Shown here one piece after another: positions 34,343 to 44,184 of a stretch of DNA of 64,000 nt (its first letter is position 1; every line of letters begins with the position of its first letter). Where the stretch lies: the NCBI RefSeq assembly GCF_002300165.1, contig NZ_MLCE01000012.1, forward strand, positions 1-64,000, in the 5' to 3' direction. The notes below the pieces were generated by a model that saw nothing but the letters and a program-made list of their open reading frames with translations, was not told where the DNA came from and searched no databases. Origin of the DNA: Streptomyces sp. Tue6028. Its GTDB lineage: Bacteria; Actinomycetota; Actinomycetes; Streptomycetales; Streptomycetaceae. The position numbers and the translations under genes were made by a program.

Positions 34343-36109
34343 ATGGCGGTTTCCGTAACCCTTCCGGCGCTCGGTGAGAGCGTCACCGAGGGCACTGTCA
34401 CCCGCTGGCTGAAGGCCGAGGGCGAGCGCGTCGAGGCCGACGAGCCGCTGCTGGAGGTGTCGACCGACAAGGTCGACACCGAGATCCCCTCCCCCGCCGC
34501 CGGTGTGCTGGCGTCCATCAAGGTCGCCGAGGACGAGACGGTCGAGGTCGGCGCCGAGCTGGCCGTCATCGACGACGGCACGGGCGCGCCCGCCGCCGCC
34601 CCCGCCCCGGCTGCCGCCGAGGCCCCCGCCGCCCCGGCTCCGGTCGCCGAGGCCCCCGCGGCTCCGGCGCCCGCCGCCGCCCCCGCCCCTGCCGCCGCCC
34701 CGGCCGGCGGCGCCTCCGGCACCGACGTCGTGCTGCCCGCGCTGGGCGAGTCGGTCACCGAGGGCACCGTCACCCGCTGGCTGAAGCAGGTCGGCGAGGA
34801 GGTCGCGGAGGACGAGCCGCTGCTCGAGGTCTCCACCGACAAGGTCGACACCGAGATCCCCGCGCCGGTGGCCGGCGTCCTGCTGGAGATCGTGGTCGGC
34901 GAGGACGAGACCGCCGAGGTCGGCGCCAAGCTCGCCGTCATCGGTGCGCCCGGTGCCGCTCCCGCCGCCGCCGCGCCCGCGGCTCCGGCCGCCCCGGCGC
35001 CCGCCCCCGCCGCTCCGGCTCCCGCTGCTCCGGCTCCGGCTCCCGCGGCTCCGGCCCCGGCCGCCGCCGCCCCGGCTCCGGTCCAGCCCGCGGCCCCGGC
35101 TCCGGCCGCGCCCGCCGCTCCGGCTCCCGCGCCGGTCGCCCCCGCCCCGGTCGCCCCGGCTCCGGCCGCCGCCACCGACGAGGGTGCGTACGTGACCCCG
35201 CTGGTGCGCAAGCTCGCCGCCGAGAACGGCGTCGACCTGGCCTCCGTCAAGGGCACCGGCGTCGGCGGTCGTATCCGCAAGCAGGACGTCATCGCCGCCG
35301 CCGAGGCCGCGAAGGCCGCCGCTGCCGCTCCGGCTCCCGCCGCCGCGGCTCCGGCCGCCAAGAAGGCCCCGGCCCTGGAGGTCTCGCCGCTGCGCGGCCA
35401 GACCGTCAAGATGCCTCGCATCCGCAAGGTCATCGGCGACAACATGGTGAAGGCCCTGCACGAGCAGGCTCAGCTGTCCTCGGTCGTCGAGGTCGACATC
35501 ACCCGCCTGATGAAGCTCCGCGCGCAGGCGAAGGACTCCTTCGCGGCCCGCGAGGGCGTCAAGCTCTCCCCGATGCCGTTCTTCGTGAAGGCGGCGGCCC
35601 AGGCGCTGAAGGCCCACCCGGTCATCAACGCCCGGATCAACGAGGCCGAGGGCACGATCAGCTACTTCGACTCCGAGAACATCGGTATCGCGGTGGACTC
35701 CGAGAAGGGCCTGATGACCCCGGTCATCAAGGGTGCGGGCGACCTGAACATCGCCGGCATCGCCAAGGCCACGGCGGACCTGGCGGGCAAGGTCCGCGCC
35801 AACAAGATCACCCCGGACGAGCTGTCCGGCGCGACCTTCACCATCTCCAACACCGGCTCGCGCGGCGCGCTGTTCGACACGATCATCGTGCCGCCGAACC
35901 AGGTCGCGATCCTGGGCATCGGTGCCACGGTCAAGCGTCCGGCCGTCATCGAGACGGAGGAGGGCACGGTCATCGGCGTCCGCGACATGACGTACCTGAC
36001 CCTGTCCTACGACCACCGTCTGGTGGACGGCGCCGACGCGGCCCGTTACCTGACCGCCGTCAAGGCGATCCTGGAGGCCGGCGAGTTCGAGGTCGAGCTC
36101 GGCCTGTAG
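34343..36109 (+). CDS. sucB: 2-oxoacid dehydrogenase E2 (dihydrolipoamide acyltransferase) with two lipoyl domains
   Basis: A 588-aa core enzyme. Two near-identical lipoyl domains (about 3-78 and 130-205) each carry the lipoylated lysine in STDKVDTE. Long Ala/Pro linkers follow, then a peripheral subunit-binding domain (about 285-320, [17 protein letters not shown]) and the catalytic domain (about 355-588) with [20 protein letters not shown] precedes the ATG. Clustering with lpd and aceE suggests it serves pyruvate dehydrogenase, though the family is annotated as succinyltransferase. In some actinobacteria one E2 serves both complexes, so the true acyl donor is open. lipA and lipB, which supply its lipoyl groups, lie 15 kb downstream. 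Confidence 0.95.
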   Translation: MAVSVTLPALGESVTEGTVTRWLKAEGERVEADEPLLEVSTDKVDTEIPSPAAGVLASIKVAEDETVEVGAELAVIDDGTGAPAAAPAPAAAEAPAAPAPVAEAPAAPAPAAAPAPAAAPAGGASGTDVVLPALGESVTEGTVTRWLKQVGEEVAEDEPLLEVSTDKVDTEIPAPVAGVLLEIVVGEDETAEVGAKLAVIGAPGAAPAAAAPAAPAAPAPAPAAPAPAAPAPAPAAPAPAAAAPAPVQPAAPAPAAPAAPAPAPVAPAPVAPAPAAATDEGAYVTPLVRKLAAENGVDLASVKGTGVGGRIRKQDVIAAAEAAKAAAAAPAPAAAAPAAKKAPALEVSPLRGQTVKMPRIRKVIGDNMVKALHEQAQLSSVVEVDITRLMKLRAQAKDSFAAREGVKLSPMPFFVKAAAQALKAHPVINARINEAEGTISYFDSENIGIAVDSEKGLMTPVIKGAGDLNIAGIAKATADLAGKVRANKITPDELSGATFTISNTGSRGALFDTIIVPPNQVAILGIGATVKRPAVIETEEGTVIGVRDMTYLTLSYDHRLVDGADAARYLTAVKAILEAGEFEVELGL

Positions 36110-36127
36110 TCCTCACCCGCGCCAGCG

Positions 36128-36163
36128 CGCCGCCCCCGTCCGGGACTCCGGGCGGGGGCGGCG
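36128..36163 (+). terminator. Terminator of sucB
   Basis: A 16-bp stem (36128-36143 with 36148-36163) with one G-T pair, a four-nt loop and TGTTT just after. It starts 18 bp past the sucB stop and also lies near the end of the convergent lipoprotein gene. Confidence 0.8.
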
Positions 36164-36190
36164 TGTTTGCGGGGTCGGACAGGACAGGGC

Positions 36191-36871
36191 CTAGCGTGGT
36201 GTCAGCTTCTCGTCCGTCCACAGCACCAGCGTCTCCACCCACACGTTGGGGATCTCCGTCCGGTAGGCGGGCGTCAGATGCCGCGCCCGGTAGGCCTTCA
36301 GCACGTCGTACGTGGCGTCCAGGCAGTCCCGTGAGCCCAGCTCCCCCGTGGCGGGGTCGACGCCGACGAGGAAGCCGCGGCTCTCCACCGTGCGGATCAT
36401 CGCGCGCGCCGCGGCGACGTCACCGGCCGGCGAGCCGGTGCAGCGGTACCGGCTGTAGGGGTGCGAGGACGTACCGGGGTAGTGGGCGTCGCGGGACATG
36501 TCGCTGAGCATCCGGGCGTAGGAGCCCTGCGCGTGCCAGGCCCCGATGTCGCCGCCGGGCGGGGTGTACAGGGCGTTGCTCGGGTTCTCGACCGCGCCGT
36601 ACTCCCAGCGGTCGGTCCCGGTGACGCGGAAGCCCCAGCCGGTGTGACCGAACTTCTGCGCGCCGTCGGGCTTGACGAACACGCAGGCGCCGCCGGGTCC
36701 CGCGGGCTGACCGGCGGCCCCCGCGGCGGGCGCGGAGCCCGGGGCGCGGGTGCCGCCGGACGGGGCGGCGGCGCCCGTGTCCATCGGCCGGCAGCCGGTC
36801 GCCGTGCCCACGAGCGCCGCTGCCGCCACCGCCACGACCGCCCAGCGAAGTGCGCGTACCCGACCCTTCAT
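36191..36871 (-). CDS. Lipoprotein of unknown function, possible permuted papain-like (NlpC/P60/LRAT) fold
   Basis: A 226-aa protein with a lipoprotein signal (lipobox GTATGC near residue 27) and a short Gly/Ala/Pro linker. The mature part has KFGHTGWGF followed about 100 residues later by SRDCLDATYDVLKAY. An early His in HxGW and a late Cys in xxCxxxxxDVL is the order seen in permuted NlpC/P60 or LRAT-like enzymes, so a hydrolase or acyltransferase is conceivable; this is inference from two short motifs. ATG 36871 has AGGGGG upstream. It diverges from the GntR gene. Confidence 0.8.
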   Translation of the reverse strand: MKGRVRALRWAVVAVAAAALVGTATGCRPMDTGAAAPSGGTRAPGSAPAAGAAGQPAGPGGACVFVKPDGAQKFGHTGWGFRVTGTDRWEYGAVENPSNALYTPPGGDIGAWHAQGSYARMLSDMSRDAHYPGTSSHPYSRYRCTGSPAGDVAAARAMIRTVESRGFLVGVDPATGELGSRDCLDATYDVLKAYRARHLTPAYRTEIPNVWVETLVLWTDEKLTPR

Positions 36872-37202
36872 GACATCCCCCTGACCTGGCGGGGGTGCCG
36901 ACGGCGGCGACCCCTCTGCCCCTCGCCACTGCGGACGGGGCCCCGTGGGTTCTCGGGGTGACACGGACGTGACGGGTCCGGGCACCACCCGGTACGGGTC
37001 TTTACAGGCGTGGACGCCCTGACAGCGTGTAAGTCTCGTCTCACCTGCACGAAAGCGCCCCCGAGCGCCCCTCACCGGCAGCGGTGCGGCCTTATTGTCT
37101 AAACGTCGAACGGCACCGGAGCCCGCCCGCCGCACCGCTACCGCCCCTCAACGAGGCCCTTCGGGCCGCAATATTGGATTCAGAGCCTCCGAAGGAGCCC
37201 TC
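36872..37202. other. Divergent region between the lipoprotein and GntR genes
   Basis: A 331-bp spacer. The AT-rich patch TTATTGTCTAAACG (about 37092-37105) and CAATATTG (about 37169-37176, a perfect palindrome) stand out in this GC-rich background and may be promoter or operator elements for the GntR gene. GAAGGAG is the GntR ribosome site. No credible gene is present. Confidence 0.45.
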
Positions 37203-37826
37203 ATGACCGCGCCCGTCGTCCACTCGCTGCGCGAACAGATCCGCGAGCACATCGTGGAGGGGATCGTGAGCGGGCGCTGGAAGCCGGGCGAGCGGATCGT
37301 GGAGCGGCGGATCGCGACGGAGCTGGAGGTCAGCCAGACGCCGGTGCGGGAGGCTCTGCGTGAGCTCGAGTCGCTGCGGCTGATCGAGTCGGCGCCGAAC
37401 AAGGGCGTCCGGGTGCGGAACCTGACCGCAGCCGACCTGGAGGAGAGCTACCCGGTGCGGGCGGGTCTGGAGGCCATCGCGGCGGAGCTGGCGGCCGAGC
37501 GGCTCGCCGAGGACTGCTCGGCGCTGGAGCCGCACGTCACGGCGCTGTACGAGGCCGACCGGCTGTCGGACGGCACCGGGCAGGTCCGTCACACGGTGGC
37601 CTTCCACCGCGAACTGGTGCGCGCCGCGGGCAACTCCGTCCTCCTGCACACCTGGGAGGGCCTGGGCATCGAGGTCTTCACGGCCCTGTCCATCCGCTGG
37701 CTGGGGACGGTCCAGCAGTCGTACGCGGAGGAGCACGAGGCTCTCGTGGACGCCTTCCGGCGCCGTGACCCGCTGATCGCCGACCTCGTGAAGGCGCATG
37801 TGCTGGGCTGCGCGCCGAGGCCCTGA
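37203..37826 (+). CDS. GntR-family (FadR/FCD subfamily) transcriptional regulator
   Basis: The 207-aa protein has a winged-helix DNA-binding domain (about 8-72, [20 protein letters not shown]) and an all-helical FCD ligand-binding domain with metal-ligand-type residues (Asp, His in VAFHRELV and HEALVDAF). FCD regulators bind short organic acids or related metabolites. ATG 37203 has GAAGGAG five nt upstream. It lies directly before aceE on the same strand, so a PdhR-like role on pyruvate dehydrogenase is an attractive guess. The palindrome at 37959-37975 is its obvious candidate site. Confidence 0.9.
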   Translation: MTAPVVHSLREQIREHIVEGIVSGRWKPGERIVERRIATELEVSQTPVREALRELESLRLIESAPNKGVRVRNLTAADLEESYPVRAGLEAIAAELAAERLAEDCSALEPHVTALYEADRLSDGTGQVRHTVAFHRELVRAAGNSVLLHTWEGLGIEVFTALSIRWLGTVQQSYAEEHEALVDAFRRRDPLIADLVKAHVLGCAPRP

Positions 37827-37957
37827 ACAGCGGAGCGCCCGCATGCTCAGACGTCGTTCCACCTGCGAAAACCTTCGATTTCAAGGCACCGCGTGCCTGG
37901 CACGAAGGCACCCCGTGCCGACTTTCTCGGTCTGAAGAGGTTTTCCCCTTCAACCCT

Positions 37958-37987
37958 TTGATCGATCATCGATCAGGGAGTTACAGT
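37958..37987 (+). promoter_or_regulatory. aceE promoter with a perfect 17-bp palindromic operator
   Basis: TTGATC (37958-37963) and TACAGT (37982-37987) are separated by 18 nt, a plausible -35/-10 pair. TGATCGATCATCGATCA (37959-37975) is a perfect palindrome covering the -35 box and spacer, so a bound dimer would block the polymerase. aceE starts 112 nt downstream of the -10 box, giving a leader of roughly 100 nt. Confidence 0.6.
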
Positions 37988-38098
37988 CACGTCGGGCTCC
38001 CACAAGAGCCCGCCGCCCTGTCCTGCCAAAGACCAAGGGCACCCCCGAAAACCCCTTACCGACGAGGGAACCCCCCTCCGCATCCGGAAGGCGGCGCA

Positions 38099-40801
38099 AT
38101 GACCGACCCCACCGCGATCCAGCCCAGCGAGCTCGACCAGCTCCCCGACCGCGACCCGGAGGAGACCGCCGAATGGCAGGCCTCCCTGGACGCCGTCGCC
38201 AAGGCAGCCGGGCCGCACCGTGCCGCGTACCTGATGCGCCGCACTCTGGAGCGTGCCGAGGGCAACGGTCTGGCGCTGCCCAAGCTGCTCGAGACCGACT
38301 ACGTCAACACCATCCCCACCGCCGCCGAGCCCGTCGTGGACGGCGACGAGGAGATGGAGCGCCGGATCACCGCGTGGAACCGCTGGAACGCGGCCGCGAT
38401 GGTGAGCCGCGGCAGCAAGCACGGCGTCGGCGGCCACATCGCCACCTTCGCCTCCGCCGCCTGGCTCTACGAGACGGGCTTCAACCACTTCTTCAAGGGC
38501 AAGGAGGCCGACGGGTCCGGCGACCAGCTCTACATCCAGGGCCACGCCTCCCCCGGCATCTACGCCCGCGCCTTCCTCGACGGCCGGCTGACCGAGCAGC
38601 ACCTCGACAACTTCCGCCAGGAGGCCGGGGGCAACGGTCTGCCGTCGTACCCGCACCCGCGCCGCCTGCCCTGGCTGTGGGAGTTCCCGACGGTCTCCAT
38701 GGGCCTCGGCCCGCTGTCGGCCATCTACCAGGCGCGCTTCAACCGCTATCTCACCAGCCGCGGCATCAAGGACGTCTCCCAGTCCCACGTGTGGGCGTTC
38801 CTCGGCGACGGCGAGATGGACGAGCCCGAGTCGACGGCGGCACTCGCGCTGGCCTCGCGTGAGGGCCTCGACAACCTCACCTTCGTCATCAACTGCAACC
38901 TCCAGCGCCTCGACGGCCCGGTCCGCGCCAACTTCAAGATCGTGCAGGAGCTGGAGGCCCAGTTCCGCGGCGCCGGCTGGAACGTCGTCAAGTCGTTGTG
39001 GGGCACGGCCTGGGACGAGCTGTTCCAGCTCGACACCACCGGCGCGCTCGTCCGCCGACTGCGCGAGGTACCCGACGCGCAGGTGCAGACGTACCAGACC
39101 CGCGACGCCGCCTACATCCGCCAGGACTTCTTCGGCGCCGACCCGGCGCTCGTCGAGATGGCGAAGCTGATCAGCGACGACAAGATCCTGGAGTGCTTCC
39201 ACCTCTCCCGCGGTGGTCACGAGTCGCGCAAGGTCTACGCCGCGTACAAGGCGGCCCTGGCCCACAAGGGCGCGCCGACCGTGATCCTCGCCCAGACCGT
39301 CAAGGGCTTCACGCTCGGCGAGGGCTTCGCGTCCAAGAACGCCAACCACCAGATGAAGAAGCTGACGACGGACCAGTTCAAGCAGATGCGTGACCTGCTC
39401 GAACTGCCCATCTCCGACAGCCTGTTCGCCGACGGCACGGTGCCCTACGGCCACCCGGGCGCCGACTCCCCCGAGGTCCGCTACCTCCAGGAGCGCCGCG
39501 CGGCCCTCGGCGGCCCGGCCCCGGCCCGCCGCACGCACGCACTCGCCCCTCTCCCTGCCCCGGCCGACAAGGCGTTCGCCTCCTTCGACAAGGGCTCCGG
39601 CTCGCAGAACGTCGCCACCACCATGGCGTTCGTCCGCCTGGTCAAGGACCTGGTCCGCGACAAGGAGACCGGCAGGCGCTGGGTGCCGATCGTCCCGGAC
39701 GAGGCGCGCACCTTCGGCATGGAGAGCCTCTTCCCGTCCCTCGGCATCTACTCGCCCAAGGGCCAGACGTACGAGCCGGTCGACCGCGACCAGCTGATGT
39801 ACTACAAGGAGGCCAAGGACGGCCAGATCCTCAACGAGGGGATCACCGAGGCCGGCTCCATGGCGGACTTCATCGCCGCGTCCACCGCGTACGCCACGCA
39901 CGGCGAGGCGATGATCCCCTTCTACATCTTCTACTCGATGTTCGGCTGGCAGCGCACGGCCGACCAGATGTGGCAGCTCGGCGACCAGCTCGGCCGCGGC
40001 TTCCTGGTCGGCGCCACGGCCGGCCGGACGACGCTGACGGGCGAGGGCCTCCAGCACGCCGACGGTCACTCCCCCGTCATCGCGGCCACCAACCCCGCCG
40101 CGCTGACGTACGACCCGGCGTTCGCCTACGAGGTCGCGACGATCGTCAAGGACGGTCTGCGCCGGATGTACGGCGCGGCCGCCCCGGGCGAGGACCCGAA
40201 CGTCTTCTACTACCTGACGGTCTACAACGAGCCGATCCCGCAGCCGGCCAAGCCGTCCGGCCTCGGCATCGACGAAGGCATCGTCAAGGGCCTGTACCGC
40301 TTCAACACGGCCGAGTCGGCGGGCCTGTCCCCCGTCGCGAACGCCCCGCGCATCCAGCTGCTGGGCTCCGGCACGGCGATCCACTGGGCGCTCGACGCCC
40401 AGAAACTGCTCGCCGAGGAGTGGGGCGTGGCCGCCGACGTGTGGTCCGCGACCTCCTGGACCGAGCTGCGGCGCGACGCGCTGGAGGCCGACGCGGCACT
40501 GCTGCGCGGCGAGGAGCGGGTGCCGTTCGTGCGCCAGGCGCTCCAGGGTGCCGAGGGCCCGGTCCTCGCGGTCTCCGACTACATGCGCCAGGTCCCGGAC
40601 CAGATCGCGCAGTGGGTCGAGCAGGACTACTCCTCGCTCGGTGCCGACGGCTTCGGTCTGTCCGACACCCGTGAGGCGGCCCGCCGCCACTTCGGGGTGG
40701 ACGCCCAGTCGATCGTCGTCGCGGCGCTGGCACAGCTCGCGCGGCGCGGCGAGGTGAAGGCGTCGGCCGTGAAGGAGGCCCGGGAGCGCTACGGCCTGTA
40801 G
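38099..40801 (+). CDS. aceE: Pyruvate dehydrogenase E1 component (homodimeric type)
   Basis: The 900-aa thiamine-diphosphate enzyme decarboxylates pyruvate and passes the acetyl group to the lipoyl E2. The thiamine-diphosphate motif is [10 protein letters not shown] ... NCNLQRLDG. Length and content match homodimeric AceE. ATG 38099 has GGAAGG seven nt upstream; the frame reads further back but not with AceE-like sequence. E2 and E3 genes lie just upstream beyond the GntR and lipoprotein genes. A palindromic operator lies in its presumed promoter and a hairpin follows the stop. Confidence 0.97.
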   Translation: MTDPTAIQPSELDQLPDRDPEETAEWQASLDAVAKAAGPHRAAYLMRRTLERAEGNGLALPKLLETDYVNTIPTAAEPVVDGDEEMERRITAWNRWNAAAMVSRGSKHGVGGHIATFASAAWLYETGFNHFFKGKEADGSGDQLYIQGHASPGIYARAFLDGRLTEQHLDNFRQEAGGNGLPSYPHPRRLPWLWEFPTVSMGLGPLSAIYQARFNRYLTSRGIKDVSQSHVWAFLGDGEMDEPESTAALALASREGLDNLTFVINCNLQRLDGPVRANFKIVQELEAQFRGAGWNVVKSLWGTAWDELFQLDTTGALVRRLREVPDAQVQTYQTRDAAYIRQDFFGADPALVEMAKLISDDKILECFHLSRGGHESRKVYAAYKAALAHKGAPTVILAQTVKGFTLGEGFASKNANHQMKKLTTDQFKQMRDLLELPISDSLFADGTVPYGHPGADSPEVRYLQERRAALGGPAPARRTHALAPLPAPADKAFASFDKGSGSQNVATTMAFVRLVKDLVRDKETGRRWVPIVPDEARTFGMESLFPSLGIYSPKGQTYEPVDRDQLMYYKEAKDGQILNEGITEAGSMADFIAASTAYATHGEAMIPFYIFYSMFGWQRTADQMWQLGDQLGRGFLVGATAGRTTLTGEGLQHADGHSPVIAATNPAALTYDPAFAYEVATIVKDGLRRMYGAAAPGEDPNVFYYLTVYNEPIPQPAKPSGLGIDEGIVKGLYRFNTAESAGLSPVANAPRIQLLGSGTAIHWALDAQKLLAEEWGVAADVWSATSWTELRRDALEADAALLRGEERVPFVRQALQGAEGPVLAVSDYMRQVPDQIAQWVEQDYSSLGADGFGLSDTREAARRHFGVDAQSIVVAALAQLARRGEVKASAVKEARERYGL

Positions 40802-40849
40802 TACCCGAGGAGTTCCGGGGTCACCCGGTGCGGGGCACGGCGATCCGGT

Positions 40850-40879
40850 GCGGGAGCACGGCGGTCGCCGTGCCCCCGC
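40850..40879 (+). terminator. Terminator of aceE
   Basis: A 14-bp stem (40850-40863 with 40866-40879) with one mismatch and a two-nt loop, followed by GCGTTTT, 48 bp after the aceE stop. Confidence 0.7.
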
Positions 40880-40938
40880 GCGTTTTCCGGCCCCTGTCCC
40901 GTCGGTCCGTTGTCAGTGGTGCCCGGCATCATGAACCC

Positions 40939-41952
40939 ATGCGTGCTGCCCGGCTGATCAGGATGGTGCTGCTGCTCCAGTCGCGGGCGTCGATGACCGC
41001 CGCCGAGCTGGCGCGGGAGCTGGAGGTGTCCGAGCGGACGGTCACGCGCGACGCACAGGCGCTCTCGGAGGCGGGCGTCCCGGTGTACGCGGACCGCGGC
41101 CGCGCCGGGGGCTACCGCCTGGTCGGCGGTTACCGCACGCGGCTGACGGGACTCGCGCGGAGCGAGGCGGAGGCACTGTTCCTGAGCGGGGTGCCGGGGG
41201 CGCTGCGCGAGATGGGCCTGGAGGACACGGCGTCGGCGGCCCGGCTGAAGGTGTCCGCGGCGCTGCTGCCGTCCCTGCGCGACGCCTCGCGCACGGCGGC
41301 GCAGCGGTTCCATCTGGACGCGCCGGCCTGGTTCAGCGAGCCCGAGACACCCGAGCTGCTGCCCGCGGTGGCGGAGGCGGTCTGGGACGACCGGCTCGTC
41401 GTGGCACGGTACCGGCGCGGCGAGGAGGAGGTGCGGCGCGCTCTGGAGCCGTACGGCCTCGTCCTCAAGGCGGGCGTCTGGTACGTGTGCGCGCGGGTGC
41501 CCGACGCGGGGTCGTTCCGGGTGTACCGCATCGACCGGTTCAGCAGCGTCGACACCGCCGACGAGCGGTTCCGGCGGGAGGACGACTTCGATCTGCGCGC
41601 GTTCTGGGACGAGCGGGCCGAGCAGTTCGCCCGGTCCATCCTGCGGTCCGAGGTCGTCGTGCGGCTGTCCCCGGACGGCGTACGACGACTGCCGTACGCC
41701 GTCGGCCTCCCCTCGGCGAAGGAGGCCCTGGAGGAGTGCGGCGCCCCCGACGACGGGGGCTGGCTGACCGTCACGCTTCCCGTCGAGTCCGAGGAGGTCG
41801 CCCGCACGCAGCTCATGGGGCTCGGGCCGGACGTGGAGGTGCTCTCCCCGGCGGCGCTGCGGGACCGCTTCGCGAAGGACGCGGCCCGGCTCGCGGCTCT
41901 GTACGGGCGAGTTGACCCCGACGGGCCCTCCCCCGCCGCGGAGCACTCCTGA
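40939..41952 (+). CDS. WYL-domain transcriptional regulator
   Basis: A 337-aa regulator with an N-terminal helix-turn-helix (LIRMVLLLQSRASMTAAELA ... TVTRDAQAL), a WYL sensor domain (about 130-210, with LEPYGLVLKAGVWYVCARV and FRVYRIDRF) and a WYL-linked C-terminal extension. WYL proteins bind nucleic acid or nucleotide ligands and often regulate stress or defence genes. ATG 40939 has no ribosome site, and the usual downstream target is not obvious; the next gene is a DUF4240 protein. No toxin or restriction genes are nearby. Confidence 0.9.
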   Translation: MRAARLIRMVLLLQSRASMTAAELARELEVSERTVTRDAQALSEAGVPVYADRGRAGGYRLVGGYRTRLTGLARSEAEALFLSGVPGALREMGLEDTASAARLKVSAALLPSLRDASRTAAQRFHLDAPAWFSEPETPELLPAVAEAVWDDRLVVARYRRGEEEVRRALEPYGLVLKAGVWYVCARVPDAGSFRVYRIDRFSSVDTADERFRREDDFDLRAFWDERAEQFARSILRSEVVVRLSPDGVRRLPYAVGLPSAKEALEECGAPDDGGWLTVTLPVESEEVARTQLMGLGPDVEVLSPAALRDRFAKDAARLAALYGRVDPDGPSPAAEHS

Positions 41953-42066
41953 AATGCGCTTGAAATGCGTATGAACCCGGCGGTTTTACCTTCGGCATGT
42001 GCACGCATAACAATCTGCTCCACTCCACGTGCGTCCCTCCCGTCCAGGCCCGATGCTGGACCCGTG

Positions 42067-42585
42067 ATGGACGAGACGGAGTTCTGGGAGCTGGTGGACA
42101 CCACCCGTGCGGCCGCCGAGGGCGATCCCGAGGAGCAGGCCGACCTGCTCGTCGAGCGGCTCGTGCAGTTGGACCCCGATCTGGTCCTGGACTTCGCCCG
42201 GCACTTCGAGTCCCGCTACAACCGCGCGTACCGCTGGGACCTGTGGGGTGCCGCCTGGGTGCTGCTCGACGGCGCCAGCGACGACGCCTTCGACTTCTTC
42301 CGGTGCTGGCTGATCGGCCAGGGCCGGGAGGTCTTCGAGGGCGCGGTGCACGACCCGGACTCCCTCGCCGACCTCCTGGACGACTTCGACGAGGAGATCG
42401 ACGGCGACGGCGAGGAGCTGGGTTACTCGGCCGACGAGGCCTACGAGCAGCTCACCGGCGCCGTCGCGCCCGACCTCGGCATCCCGCCCGCCGCCGCGGA
42501 ACCGGAGGGCACACCGCTCGACTTCGAGAACGAGGCGGTCATCGCGGACCGCTACCCCAAGCTGTGGGACCGCTTCAGGGACTGA
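42067..42585 (+). CDS. DUF4240 protein
   Basis: A 172-aa, strongly acidic soluble protein beginning MDETEFWELVDTTR, with the conserved WDLWGAAWVL ... GCSDDAFDFFRCWLI-type region (here DGASDDAFDFFRCWLIGQG). These features match DUF4240, a family of unknown role often found as a lone domain or linked to WGR/polymorphic-toxin immunity contexts. ATG 42067 directly follows an in-frame GTG (42064) which is an equally possible start. It is 114 bp after the WYL regulator on the same strand. Confidence 0.82.
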   Translation: MDETEFWELVDTTRAAAEGDPEEQADLLVERLVQLDPDLVLDFARHFESRYNRAYRWDLWGAAWVLLDGASDDAFDFFRCWLIGQGREVFEGAVHDPDSLADLLDDFDEEIDGDGEELGYSADEAYEQLTGAVAPDLGIPPAAAEPEGTPLDFENEAVIADRYPKLWDRFRD

Positions 42586-42679
42586 CGCGGACTCAGCGGC
42601 CGGCCCGCCGTCCCGGTGCCACCGTCCCGCCCGTCACGGCCGTCCGGCGGCCCGCCCGCCACCGGGCGTCCGCCTCCCC

Positions 42680-42910
42680 TCATGCCGCCGCGCGTCGGCG
42701 ACCGGTCTCCGGCGGGAGGTGGGCCTGGGGCTGCTCGGCCCGTACGGCGTGGTGCAGCGGTGCCGCGTTCGCCTGGTCCAGGGCGGACGCCGTGACCGCC
42801 GCCGGCCCCAGGACGACCGTCGCCACCGCGCAGACCACCGTCCACGGACTGCGCGCCGTCCTGGCCCAGCCGGCCACCCCGGGCGTGGTCCTCGTCCCGC
42901 CGTTCGTCAT
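42680..42910 (-). CDS. Small secreted protein (76 aa), hypothetical
   Basis: A short protein with an N-terminal charged segment, a hydrophobic helix (WTVVCAVATVVLGPAAVTAS) ending in a likely signal-peptidase site (ANA-AP), and a mature part of only about 25 residues rich in His, Pro and Arg. ATG 42910 has GGAGG eight nt upstream. It is convergent with the DUF4240 gene. No family recognised. Confidence 0.6.
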   Translation of the reverse strand: MTNGGTRTTPGVAGWARTARSPWTVVCAVATVVLGPAAVTASALDQANAAPLHHAVRAEQPQAHLPPETGRRRAAA

Positions 42911-43033
42911 GATCCCCACCTCCGGTCAGTGCCTACGACGACGGTAGGAGGCCCGGCTCTGCGGAGCCTGTGAGCCGCCTGCGGTGCGGCTGTGGCTGTG
43001 CGGGCGCCGCCCGCGTGGCGTGCGCGGTGGGCC

Positions 43034-43996
43034 TCAGCGCCCCTGGAGGCGGGCGGCCTCGTCCCTGATCGCGGGGAGCCGGGCCGTCAGCGCCGCCCCG
43101 GGGCAGGTGGTCATGAACGCGGCGTTGTGCCCGGCGACGGTGGGCAGTGCGGCGGAGGTGCCCGCGGAGAACCGGCTCAGACTGTTGCTGGAGCGCAGCC
43201 GCACGGTGGCGCGCGGGTCGGTGTCGGAGATCCCGAGCTTCCAGGCGACGAGGCGGGCGATGGAGTCCGTCATCGCCCGCGGCACCGGCGTCCCGGACGT
43301 GAAGGTGCCGATGGCCGCGACCCCGGCGGTGCGGTGGTTGAAGCCCTGGGTGTGCGCCCCGGTGACGGGCCGGTCGATGCCGCCCGCGCGGCCCTCGTAG
43401 ATGGTGCCGCAGCGGTCGACGAGGAAGTTGTAGCCGATGTCGTCCCAGTCCTTGGCGCCCGTCTGGCCCGCGTAGAGGTCGCGGATGATGCGGGGCGCGT
43501 CGGCGCAGTCGTAGTCGTTCGGCGAATCGGTGTGGTGGACGAAGACCGCGACGACCCGGTCGTCGTAGCGTGGCGCCGGCTGAGCGTGCGTGCTCGCGGC
43601 GTCCAGCCACGTCGAGCGCGGCACGATCGGGGGCCGGGGGCCGGGGTGGGCCGCCGCGGGCCGGGCGGCGGACGGCGGGGCGGGCTCGGTCCGCGTGCGG
43701 TCCACCGTGGCCGCGCACATCACCAGCGCGAGGCCGGCGGCGAGGCCGGGCACACAGCCGAGCAGCACGCGCACGGTCCGCGGCAGCCGGTCCGGGAGGC
43801 CGGGCGCGCGTGGCGCCCGCGCACCCCACGGCAGGAACCGCCCGCGCCATCGGCGTCCCGGGCCGCCGCGGGACCGGCGCGGCCGGCGCGTCCACAGCGC
43901 GCCGAGCCCGCCCGCCCGGAGCCGGCGGAGCACCGCGGGCCGCGGGCGCCGCGCACCTCGCGCCCGTGCCCCCCGCGTCTTCCGGAAGACACGCAT
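43034..43996 (-). CDS. Peptidoglycan-recognition / N-acetylmuramoyl-L-alanine amidase protein
   Basis: A 320-aa type II membrane protein. The first ~70 residues are extremely Arg/Pro-rich, followed by one membrane helix (LLGCVPGLAAGLALVMCAAT) and a PGRP/amidase_2 domain (about 115-315). Zinc ligands typical of active amidases are present: His in FVHHTDS, His in AGHN and Cys in TTCPG. The domain contains GYNFLVDRCGTIYEGRAGG. It would cleave stem peptides from peptidoglycan outside the cell. ATG 43996 is chosen from the AGGGTG site upstream. It diverges from the MarP-like protease gene. Confidence 0.9.
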   Translation of the reverse strand: MRVFRKTRGARARGARRPRPAVLRRLRAGGLGALWTRRPRRSRGGPGRRWRGRFLPWGARAPRAPGLPDRLPRTVRVLLGCVPGLAAGLALVMCAATVDRTRTEPAPPSAARPAAAHPGPRPPIVPRSTWLDAASTHAQPAPRYDDRVVAVFVHHTDSPNDYDCADAPRIIRDLYAGQTGAKDWDDIGYNFLVDRCGTIYEGRAGGIDRPVTGAHTQGFNHRTAGVAAIGTFTSGTPVPRAMTDSIARLVAWKLGISDTDPRATVRLRSSNSLSRFSAGTSAALPTVAGHNAAFMTTCPGAALTARLPAIRDEAARLQGR

Positions 43997-44184
43997 GAAG
44001 ACACCCTGGCCCCGATCTTCGCCGTCCGCGATGTGTGCTGTGCCACCCGGTGGAACCATTGTTCCGGTCCGAGTCGTTTTTACAGGTCCACGCGTGTGTG
44101 ACCCTTTCCCCGGCGCCACGCGCGCGTGCCTGATCACTGGGCCCGCCCCACGCGTACTAAGGGGCCCGAGAGAAAGGCGGCTCC

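Noticed and set aside
37973..40690. 905-codon open frame antisense to aceE
   Set aside because: Complete antisense overlap with a certain gene, no start site and unnatural composition.
41997..42066. Short Cys-containing peptide start (MCTHNNLLHSTC) before the DUF4240 gene
   Set aside because: The frame runs on out of phase through the DUF4240 gene without a stop or ribosome site, so a leader peptide cannot be supported.
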